Positions 45,703 through 53,473 of a stretch of 64,000 nucleotides of DNA are shown in pieces. The notes beneath the pieces were generated by a model. It had not been told where the DNA came from and made no database searches. It worked only from the letters and a program-made list of their open reading frames with translations. A program made the position numbers and the translations under genes. Numbering within the stretch: the first letter of the stretch is position 1; each line of letters starts with the position of its first letter. Location: assembly GCA_025210775.1 (NCBI GenBank), contig JAOARB010000009.1:28799-92798 (forward strand), read 5' to 3'. Source of the stretch: Prolixibacteraceae bacterium. GTDB taxonomy: Bacteria; Bacteroidota; Bacteroidia; Bacteroidales; Prolixibacteraceae.

Positions 45703-46062
45703 TTAAATAAATTCAGGAATCTTATTATTCTCTACTGTAGTTAAAGAGGATGATTTCGTCACTTCAATTAAAGAGATATTCAGAACCTCTTCTAGTTTTG
45801 ATATTGTCTCAAGCGTTAAATTCTCTTTCCCTTTTAATAGCTTGTTGACATATTGAGGAGAGACCCCCATTTTTTCTGCCAATATCTTTTGAGTCATACC
45901 ATTTCTTTTTTTTTGCATTTTAAGTTCCTGTAGGATAAAAACCGCAATCTGAAATGATCTTTTTTGCCAACTTTTATTTTGTTGTCTTTCTGTAGCTTCT
46001 TCCAACCATCTCGATTGAGGATTGTTGGCAACTTGCTTTATTTTGGTTAAAGTATCTGTCAT
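45703..46062 (-). CDS. XRE/HigA-like helix-turn-helix protein (antitoxin candidate)
   Basis: A 119-residue DNA-binding protein. A helical N-region with a WLEEATERQQNKSWQKRS stretch precedes an XRE HTH at ~55-100 (NGMTQKILAEKMGVSPQYVN, then KLLKGKENLTLETISKLEEVL). The C-terminal tail is short and polar. It lies 4 nt downstream of an unknown 181-residue gene, the toxin-first order seen in HigBA-like systems. Antitoxin function is inference from arrangement. Confidence 0.7.
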   Translation of the reverse strand: MTDTLTKIKQVANNPQSRWLEEATERQQNKSWQKRSFQIAVFILQELKMQKKRNGMTQKILAEKMGVSPQYVNKLLKGKENLTLETISKLEEVLNISLIEVTKSSSLTTVENNKIPEFI

Positions 46063-46066
46063 AATT

Positions 46067-46612
46067 CTATCTGTTTTGAATGATCTCTATTAACCCTTCA
46101 TTATCTACAACTCCTTGTTCTATTAAGAATGCTTTACATCTACCAATATTATGCAGTTCTCTCTCTGTATGAGATCGATCTTCCATTCTTTTGGTTAACT
46201 TTATTGTTCCACCAGTGATAACATAAATATCAGATTCTATTCGAAGAGCATATATCCTAAGCCAATATTCTTGGGCCTTACTCTCATTAAGTGTGTGTAT
46301 ATGTGATTGTATATTATAAAGTGGTTTAAATAGTGCATTTAGTCCAATCTCACCATCTTTTCTTTCTTGATAGGCCAGATCCATTAATCTTTTCTCTAAA
46401 TCCTCTGCCAATTCGTATGTTTTAAATATGGCTCCAAAGACACTATATCCATGATAATAGCCACCAATAAGATCTTTTTTGTTTTGTTCAAAAAACGATT
46501 CTAAATATTCAGGATCATTCCATGTCTTAAATAAATAAGACAATATGTCTTCTTCATTTTCAGGGTATTGGATCGCATATAATTTCTCTCCAAAGATAGG
46601 AATTAATTTCAT
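46067..46612 (-). CDS. Unrecognised protein paired with an XRE gene (toxin candidate)
   Basis: A 181-residue soluble protein. The start MKLIPIFGEKLYAIQYPENE is followed by an acidic helical region. The C-terminal third (ALRIESDIYVITGGTIKLTK, then RMEDRSHTERELHNIGRCKAFLIEQ) has the beta-strand, TGG...KLT and helix pattern that ends many RelE/HigB-type toxins, though the protein is nearly twice their length. No clear catalytic motif. Named toxin only because of the tight downstream HTH gene. Confidence 0.45.
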   Translation of the reverse strand: MKLIPIFGEKLYAIQYPENEEDILSYLFKTWNDPEYLESFFEQNKKDLIGGYYHGYSVFGAIFKTYELAEDLEKRLMDLAYQERKDGEIGLNALFKPLYNIQSHIHTLNESKAQEYWLRIYALRIESDIYVITGGTIKLTKRMEDRSHTERELHNIGRCKAFLIEQGVVDNEGLIEIIQNR

Positions 46613-46637
46613 AAAATCAACTTTTAGGTTTATTTAC

Positions 46638-46658
46638 AACATTCCAATTGATAATGTT
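46638..46658. promoter_or_regulatory. Possible operator of the toxin-antitoxin-like pair
   Basis: AACATT (46638-46643) and AATGTT (46653-46658) form a dyad 26-46 nt upstream of the first gene. Confidence 0.3.
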
Positions 46659-46739
46659 ATCACTAAAGTTACTAAAATTAATGATGTCTTTTCGGAAGGA
46701 ACTTTTCTTAAAATTAAGTTGTATTGACATAATTGTAGT

Positions 46740-46835
46740 CTTATGTTTTATGATGTTGAGTCAAAACAAAAATTCGATTGAATCCGTGTAAATCTTTCAT
46801 CATGCAATACCAAAACGCATCTGTGATGTCATTTC
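46740..46835. repeat. Dispersed intergenic repeat, copy 3 (short)
   Basis: ATGATGTTGAGTCAAAACAA, GAATCCGTGTAAATC, TCATCATGCAATACCAAAAC and GCATCTGTGATG match modules at 15.4 and 49 kb. The remainder of 46613-46984 has no gene. Confidence 0.65.
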
Positions 46836-46984
46836 TGACGCTAACTGAAAAAAATATTATATTTGTTAATATTTATCATTTTTATGATACTAATAAAATA
46901 GATAAACAGAAGCTCTAAGTTATTTGTTAGATCAACGATAAAGGGCAAATGAAAATGAATAAAGACAAACAATAAGATATTACC

Positions 46985-48265
46985 ATGAGTATACTCAAGG
47001 ATTTACCCGAACTGCTTGAAGCAGGTGTGATTAGTCATGATACTGCCGAGCGAATTGAGCACTACTATCGAGGGAAGAGTAGTAGTAGCTCCAATAGACT
47101 ACTGATGTTATATGGGCTTCTAGGTTCTATTCTTATAGGCCTAGGTCTCATATTGATCATTGCCCATAATTGGGATGAAATGTCACGCATGACCAAAAAT
47201 GGAATTGCTTTAGCGCCATTGATCTTAGGACAAATAATGTGTATCTATACGTTAATAAAGAAAGAATTCAGTCAAACATGGAGAGAATGCGTTTCGACCT
47301 TTCTCTTTTTCTCTATCGGAGCATGTCTCTCGCTAATCAGTCAGATCTATCATCTGCCAGGTGATGCCCATACCTTTGTATTCTTGTGGATGATTCTTAG
47401 TTTTCCTATCATCTACCTGATGCGTTCCTCTATGGTCTCTCTGTTATACGTCATTGGAATCACCTATTATGGATGTGAAGGATATGCATACCACCACACA
47501 TCGCAGCCATACACCTATTGGTTACTTCTAATACCGATGTTACCACACTACTATCAGTTATGTAAAAAAAGAGCCCTAAGTAATTTCACTACTTTCCACC
47601 ATTGGGTTATTCCTATCTCCATATCTATTGTGTTAGGAACTTTTGCTGCAAGACAAGAAGAGTGGATGTATGTGGCCTATTTTGTCTTGTTTGGAGTATT
47701 CTATTTGATCGGAGAGAACCATCTATTTAAGGGACGAAAAATAAAAGCCAATGGATACCGAGTAATAGGGGCTTTAGGAACGATGGTATTACTATTTATA
47801 TCCTCTTCCGATTGGTTCTGGTCTAGCCTGATGAAAAAAACATTTATTCTTAAAGACGTTCTTTTCTCTCCAGAATTTATTACCCTTATCGTATTAACTG
47901 GAATAGCAAAACTACTGCTTTTTAAACATCTCAAAAAGACCAAGATCAAAGAAGTGCAACCGACAGCGTTTCTCTTTTTGCCCTTTATTGCAACTTTTAT
48001 CCTTGGAATCTTTACTCCCTTTGCACAAATATTAATCAACCTATACATCTTTATCATCGGTATTCAAACCATCCGATTAGGAGCTCGTAGAAACCATCTA
48101 GGGCTACTAAACTATGGACTGATGATTATCGTTGCATTGGTAGTATTGCGCTTTGTTGATTCACATATTGATTTTGTAATTAGAGGAATACTATTTGTAC
48201 TTACAGGAATAGGATTTTTTGCCACCAACCTATGGATGCTTAAAAAAAGAAAGACCAATGAATAA
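46985..48265 (+). CDS. DUF2157 membrane protein
   Basis: A 426-residue protein with a short soluble N-region (LLEAGVISHDTAERIEHYYR) followed by about 12 membrane helices, starting LLMLYGLLGSILIGLGLILI then IAHNWDEMSR. These are the conserved start of DUF2157. The function of the family is not known. The downstream GDYXXLXY gene overlaps its end, the usual pairing. Confidence 0.85.
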   Translation: MSILKDLPELLEAGVISHDTAERIEHYYRGKSSSSSNRLLMLYGLLGSILIGLGLILIIAHNWDEMSRMTKNGIALAPLILGQIMCIYTLIKKEFSQTWRECVSTFLFFSIGACLSLISQIYHLPGDAHTFVFLWMILSFPIIYLMRSSMVSLLYVIGITYYGCEGYAYHHTSQPYTYWLLLIPMLPHYYQLCKKRALSNFTTFHHWVIPISISIVLGTFAARQEEWMYVAYFVLFGVFYLIGENHLFKGRKIKANGYRVIGALGTMVLLFISSSDWFWSSLMKKTFILKDVLFSPEFITLIVLTGIAKLLLFKHLKKTKIKEVQPTAFLFLPFIATFILGIFTPFAQILINLYIFIIGIQTIRLGARRNHLGLLNYGLMIIVALVVLRFVDSHIDFVIRGILFVLTGIGFFATNLWMLKKRKTNE

Positions 48266-48833
48266 AAAGAAAATAATATTATCCCTATTTATCGTTGTAG
48301 CTGCCATACAACTATACTATCCCATTAGCATGATCAACTATAACGAAAAGGTGCTTACGGAAGGTACGACCTACCTATTTAAGACGGCACCTGTTGATCC
48401 TCATGATCCATTTAGAGGTAAATATGTCGATCTGAATTTCAACGACAATTCATGTAAAGTAGGAGATGCCAGCTTTTGGGTAAGAGGCGAAAAAGTATAT
48501 GCCGTTCTTACCACTGACGAAGAAGGTTTTGCCAAAATCATGTATCTAGCTAAAGAGAAACCCAAAAGCGGACTAGACTGTATCGAAGTAAAGGTGATAT
48601 ACACCTCTAAAAAAATCAATGAGGTAACCGTCAAATTCCCATTCTCTCGTTTCTATATGGAAGAATCGAAAGCCTATGATGCTGAAGTGATTCATCGTAA
48701 AAACCAAGCGGATACGACTAAAACAACCTATGCTGTGGTCCGCATTAAAGACGGTAAAGCTATTCTTGATGATGTTCAGATCAATGGTGAATCACTAAGA
48801 GAACTAGCCAAACAACAAAAATCCAATCCATAA
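48258..48833 (+). CDS. GDYXXLXY-domain protein
   Basis: 191 residues from the ATG at 48258, which overlaps the DUF2157 stop by 8 nt; a longer frame to 48219 is unlikely. A single N-terminal membrane anchor (IILSLFIVVAAIQLYYPI) precedes DPHDPFRGKYVDLNF, the degenerate form of the family's G-D-Y-x-x-L-x-Y motif. The soluble part is mixed beta and probably periplasmic. Function unknown; presumed partner of DUF2157. Confidence 0.85.
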   Translation: MNKKKIILSLFIVVAAIQLYYPISMINYNEKVLTEGTTYLFKTAPVDPHDPFRGKYVDLNFNDNSCKVGDASFWVRGEKVYAVLTTDEEGFAKIMYLAKEKPKSGLDCIEVKVIYTSKKINEVTVKFPFSRFYMEESKAYDAEVIHRKNQADTTKTTYAVVRIKDGKAILDDVQINGESLRELAKQQKSNP

Positions 48834-49636
48834 AACATCTTCGAAGTCACAGATATTGTCATAAAAGCAGTACGATAAACAAAAAAGGGCGGACACGCGT
48901 GTCCGCTCTACGATGCATATAATCAGTGCTTCGTGATGTTGTGTCAAAACAAAAAGATCCGTTCTAATCTGTGCTAAATCCACCAATATTTAACCATAAA
49001 GATGTGATGTTTTATTATGTCACCCCTTCAGGGTTTCTGTTGTTGAGGGAGTTATGTCTTCTATAATTATTTCACCTCCTTTGGAGGTTCTGTTGAAGCA
49101 AAAGATGTAATAATGCATCTATGATGCCTTCGCATCTCTGCGGTTGTTTTTTAAATCCGTGGGAATACTTTTTGATCCGTTCGAATCTGTGTTTAAATCC
49201 ACAATTATTTAAGCTAAATCCAGAAGGGATGACATATTTGTAGCAAATTTATTATGTCACCCCTTCAGGGTTTCTGTTGTTGAGGTCGTTGTGTTTTCTA
49301 CAATTATGTCACCTCCTTTGGAGGTTCTGTTGAAGCAATAGATATAATAATGCATCTGTGATGCCTTTGCGTCTTTGCGGTTGTTTTTTTGATCCGTTCG
49401 AATTCGTGTTTAAATCCACCATTATTCAAGCTAAATCCCGAAGGGATGACATATTTGTAGTCCCATGTGTTTACCCAACCATCATGCAATACATGTTAAA
49501 TTAATATTTTTTAATGTTGTGTCAAATCAAAAAAAATCCGTGTTAAAATCCACCCATCATGCAATATCCACAAACGCATCTATGATGTTTTTGCGACTTA
49601 GCGCCTTTGCGGTTCTTTTTTTGATCCGTGAAAATC
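48834..49636. repeat. Dense dispersed-repeat field, copies 4-7
   Basis: No gene. It holds the perfect palindrome GCGGACACGCGTGTCCGC (48889-48906) with ATGCATATAATCA; ATGTCACCCCTTCAGGGTTT at ~49018 and ~49256; CACCTCCTTTGGAGGTTCTG at ~49070 and ~49309; GCATCT(A/G)TGATGCC followed by TTTGCGTCTTTGCGG-type strings at ~49124, ~49354 and ~49576; AAATCCCGAAGGGATGACAT at ~49434; and many AATCCGTG units. The modules repeat in the same order, about 235 bp apart, so part of it is a local duplication. Confidence 0.85.
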
Positions 49637-50007
49637 CGTGTTAAAATCCACTCATTATGCAATATCCAAAAACGCATTTATGATGCGTTGTAATTGTTAT
49701 CATATAATACTTTATTACATTTTATGGTCATTGTTGGCTTATATCAACTTCACATCAAGTTCATATCAACTTCATATCAACTTCATATCAACTTCATATC
49801 AACTTCATATCAACTTCATATTAACTTCATATCAAGTTCACTTATACGTTATGTCAACTTTACTTTCAAATGAAGTTGATATGAACTTAATATGGCCATA
49901 TAGTGCCCAAAAAATGGGGCTTATATTTATTTGAGATTAAATTAAGCCCTATTTGGCATAGGTTATCAGCTTTAGGAGCCTATTTCGAGGCTTCTGTCTA
50001 TCATAAT
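49637..50007 (+). repeat. Long direct repeat, copy B (partner at 15389-15716)
   Basis: About 371 bp. The last ~170 bp are nearly identical to copy A. The length difference is explained by four extra 11-bp units in the tandem array. With copy A it brackets 34 kb in direct orientation. Confidence 0.9.
49743..49841 (+). repeat. Tandem array of 11-bp units with a downstream inverted partner
   Basis: Nine consecutive units of the type ATCAACTTCAT, five of them exact and the others with one to three changes. About 30 nt later ATGAAGTTGATATGAACTT is the inverse complement and can fold back on the array. Confidence 0.9.
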
Positions 50008-50481
50008 TGTTTGTTTGGGATACCATTTGATCTGTTCAAAAGAGGCTTCTTTTTGAAAAAGTGAAGGAGAGAGGATTCCAAAAATAGAGGTTGCTTTGTG
50101 TTTCTCTCGATTACTATCATCAAGATCTTAAAACCAATTTATTTTAGGAAATAATAACCTGCCTTAAAGAAAGGTTGAAAAGAAATGAAAAGATGCAACT
50201 TGGATTTAGAAGTACGAATGTCCTACTTTATTTGCTTCTTTTTATGAGCGTGCTCTGACGAGAAAGATAAGTGTTTTATAATCTTGATTGTTTTTAAGTT
50301 AGATTGTTGAATGGTTTTTTATGATAAATCATTTGATATTAGAAATAGAGTTTATATTTTTAATCAGTGAAGATCAATCATCTTTGCCTGTCATCAAATT
50401 TAAAAGTAGTGAAATGATTTTATATGTGTGCTTTATGGTACACTATATAACTTGTTCCGCTATGTCCTTCTTTACAAACTA
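50008..50481. other. 474-bp region between repeats and rdrA; no gene seen
   Basis: AT-rich and without a supported ORF. It probably holds the rdrA promoter, but no clean TTTG/TAnnTTTG pair was found. Confidence 0.5.
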
Positions 50482-50500
50482 GTCCTATTTAGAATAGGAC
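50482..50500. promoter_or_regulatory. Perfect inverted repeat just upstream of rdrA
   Basis: GTCCTATT-TAG-AATAGGAC, 8-bp arms with a 3-nt centre, ends 15 nt before the rdrA ATG. It could be an operator or an mRNA hairpin hiding the start region. Confidence 0.6.
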
Positions 50501-50515
50501 CAAAATATTTATATT

Positions 50516-53473
50516 ATGGCAGAGCAACAGAAATTAGAGGCTGATGGTAAAAAAGTAGAAAAGACGTTGGTCATTGATCTACAAGATCAATATAATGCAG
50601 TGATTGAGGATGCATCGGCAATATCGAATTCTATTTATAAGGATCAGTATCGTCAAGCAGCGAAATGTACTTCTGAGATTTTATTTCATGGAAAGCAGTT
50701 AAAAGATTCATCAAAAAATATTTGTACTAAATATAAGGAACAAGATTTTAATAACATTATTGCTTTTTGTGGTGAACGAGGTACAGGAAAGACTTCTACC
50801 ATGCTTAGTTATGCTCGATTATTAGAGAATATTTCTAATGAAAGTAATAAGGAATACGATAAACCCAAATCGATTTATAATTATCAATTAATAGATGTAG
50901 TTGATCCTTCTTTATTTGAAAAAAATGAAAACTTATTTGAGGTGGTTCTTGCAAAGATGTTTGCAAAGACGATGGAGAAACTAAAAAATAGACATAAGAA
51001 CCGACATTTAGAGAAAGAAGGAAAAAGAAAACTTCTTGAGTGTTATTCTTCTGTATATCGAGATTTAGGTGCCATTCACCAAAAAGATGAGAATCGCTAT
51101 AAAGGTGACGCATTGGAAACATTAAGTGATTTGGCTGGAGGTTCTAATTTAAGAAATAACTTTAAGGAATTAGTTGATTGTTATTTAAAGTATCATACTT
51201 CAGATAGTAGGGGTTGTAATAAAGATGAAGTTTTGGTTATCCCAATTGATGATTTTGATCTAAATACAGAATCCGCTTCAGAGATGGGAGAGCAAATTCG
51301 TAAATATTTGATGATCCCTAATGTGGTTATTTTGATGGCTGTCAATATGGAGCAGCTAACAAATGTTAAAGAACAATCTGTTCGAAATAAATTTAAGACG
51401 TTGATTGATGCTGGAAGATTATACGAAGATCCTAAAGAATTTGCGGTTAACTATCTTGTTAAGCTTATTCCGTACTCAAGACGAATTATTTTATATTCTG
51501 ATAATGTATTTGTTAAAAATACGTCTATCGAATTTAAAAATTGGAAACATCGTAAACCTAAACCAAATGAAAATATAGAAGAGTTTATTTTGGAAACTAT
51601 TTATGACCTTACAGGTTTAATATTTCTTCCTAAAGAAATCGGTGTGCATTTTTTGATTCCTAAAACTCTTAGACAATTAAGGGGATTTATCTACTTCTTA
51701 AATTCACTGCAACCAAATGGTACTGATAGACAGGATAAAACTATATTAAAAGATAATTTTAAACTATTTAAACAATATATATACCAGCAGTATATTCCAG
51801 ATCTTCTTTCAAAAGACGAACGAGATTTGGTGGAATCGGTAATACATGCTGATGCATTTCATCAAAATAAAATTTTAATTGATGGTGTTTATGATCTATT
51901 AGAGAAAAGATATAGAAATCGTAAAGGAGTTAATGCTACTAACATTGAAACCCTTTTTTCAAATATTGATGCTAAAGATTGTCGAGATCTATTATTAAGA
52001 GATATTTATGATCCAAATAACTTCTCAGAGAACATCTCATTAAGAGATGTGCGTTATGTTTTAACTAAACTTGGAAATGTTACAAATGATTTTGATGTTA
52101 CAAAATTGGTAGATTGTTTAAAGGTGCTTCTTTATTTAGAACTATATAATACGGCAGCTATAGAACAAAATGCTATGCATTTGGGAAAATTATGTGGTGA
52201 AAGCATCGTCCCTTATTTAGATAAAAAGATTATTATAAGTCAATCAATGAACTTAAGCCAATATAGCATATTTGAGCTTGATTTAGATGGTACAAACTGT
52301 CGTTTTACAACAAGAGATAATGAAACAGGTGAATATCTAGATAAAGTAAATAAGTTATATCAAGATCTTAAACCTTTTGTAAAATATGAATATAAAGTTG
52401 TAGAGAAATATATATCTGGTAAACTTACGGAAAATGGATCTAGTGGATCTGCGACTTCTTTTAAAGAATATCTTATCGAAGACCATCATGAAAGAAGAAA
52501 AATAAAACACTCATTAAGTGAGATAGAAACATTAAAAAATCAAGATTCTGGACCTTATTTACTTAACCCTAGAATTGGATTCCATTTAGATATTTGGCAA
52601 GAATATCTAAAAATAGATGATTTAGATAATCATGTATGGAAGTTAAGTTTGGATGTGATTGATTGTTTATTCGCGAATATACATCAGCTTAATGATCGAT
52701 ATGAACTTTCGATTCCATCAGGTGTAAATGATGAATTAAAGGATATTAAACAAGCTATATATCCATTAATAGAGAAATTTACTACTAATCTATTGAAAAA
52801 TATTCAATCTCAGATTGGAAAGATCAGTTATAGAGGTGTTTTACCTTTTAATGTAGAAGAAATTACTATGGTTCTTAAAGATATTTCTTCCATTTCTTAT
52901 GTTCATAATATAGATGTAAAGCATAAACAACAGTATTCGATTGAAGATATGTTAATGCGTGAAAAGGTGGTCCGAGATAGCGAAAAAAGAAAGGCAAAAG
53001 TAGAACGGTTAAAATATAATCGTCAAATAGAGGAATTACAAGAACAGTTTAATAAGGATCGAGAGGACAATAAGAATCAAATAAAGAATATCTTATTAGG
53101 TTCAGTATTTAATCAATATTCTTTTCAAATAAAGAATTTGTTCGAAAAGAGTAATGAAAATACAGTTTTACTAAAGCTATTAGAAAAAAGTTTGATAGAT
53201 GAAGATATTAAAGTTATTTTAATTAATGTTATCGATGATTTTATTAGAAGTCACAAAGGAATGAGTAATCGATCAAGGGTTAAAACATTTAAAAATAAAG
53301 GGTTTATAAAGTATTATAATGATTCACTAACAAGCTATTTAAATACTAATCGAGATACCCTTTTTGAAGATGATAATATTAAAAAAAGATTCCAAGATTT
53401 GTCGTCTACTAATATTGATGTCGAAGAAAATGAAGTACTTAATTTTTTGTCAAATACCGAATCCAATCAATGA
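50516..53473 (+). CDS. rdrA: RADAR ATPase RdrA
   Basis: A 985-residue cytosolic P-loop ATPase. Walker A GERGTGKT is at residues 86-93 (IAFCGERGTGKTSTMLSYAR), Walker B VIPIDDFDLN near 243-250, then a sensor-like region VVILMAVNMEQL. The long C-terminal part is helical, with a charged coiled-coil stretch (KRKAKVERLKYNRQIEELQE). The ATPase is followed with ATGA overlap by an adenosine-deaminase-fold gene, which defines RADAR, where RdrA rings dock on an RdrB shell. It is slightly longer than the characterised RdrA proteins I recall. The call rests on architecture and context; sequence identity was not tested. The gene is visibly more AT-rich than the housekeeping genes, suggesting transfer. Confidence 0.82.
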   Translation: MAEQQKLEADGKKVEKTLVIDLQDQYNAVIEDASAISNSIYKDQYRQAAKCTSEILFHGKQLKDSSKNICTKYKEQDFNNIIAFCGERGTGKTSTMLSYARLLENISNESNKEYDKPKSIYNYQLIDVVDPSLFEKNENLFEVVLAKMFAKTMEKLKNRHKNRHLEKEGKRKLLECYSSVYRDLGAIHQKDENRYKGDALETLSDLAGGSNLRNNFKELVDCYLKYHTSDSRGCNKDEVLVIPIDDFDLNTESASEMGEQIRKYLMIPNVVILMAVNMEQLTNVKEQSVRNKFKTLIDAGRLYEDPKEFAVNYLVKLIPYSRRIILYSDNVFVKNTSIEFKNWKHRKPKPNENIEEFILETIYDLTGLIFLPKEIGVHFLIPKTLRQLRGFIYFLNSLQPNGTDRQDKTILKDNFKLFKQYIYQQYIPDLLSKDERDLVESVIHADAFHQNKILIDGVYDLLEKRYRNRKGVNATNIETLFSNIDAKDCRDLLLRDIYDPNNFSENISLRDVRYVLTKLGNVTNDFDVTKLVDCLKVLLYLELYNTAAIEQNAMHLGKLCGESIVPYLDKKIIISQSMNLSQYSIFELDLDGTNCRFTTRDNETGEYLDKVNKLYQDLKPFVKYEYKVVEKYISGKLTENGSSGSATSFKEYLIEDHHERRKIKHSLSEIETLKNQDSGPYLLNPRIGFHLDIWQEYLKIDDLDNHVWKLSLDVIDCLFANIHQLNDRYELSIPSGVNDELKDIKQAIYPLIEKFTTNLLKNIQSQIGKISYRGVLPFNVEEITMVLKDISSISYVHNIDVKHKQQYSIEDMLMREKVVRDSEKRKAKVERLKYNRQIEELQEQFNKDREDNKNQIKNILLGSVFNQYSFQIKNLFEKSNENTVLLKLLEKSLIDEDIKVILINVIDDFIRSHKGMSNRSRVKTFKNKGFIKYYNDSLTSYLNTNRDTLFEDDNIKKRFQDLSSTNIDVEENEVLNFLSNTESNQ

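Noticed and set aside
49018..49600. Regular repeats considered as a CRISPR array
   Set aside because: The modules are degenerate, of different lengths, and not separated by uniform unique spacers; no cas genes are present.
49638..49934. 98-codon open frame with repeated YQLHIN-type peptide
   Set aside because: It is a translation of the 11-bp tandem array and lies entirely in repeat copy B; copy A lacks it.
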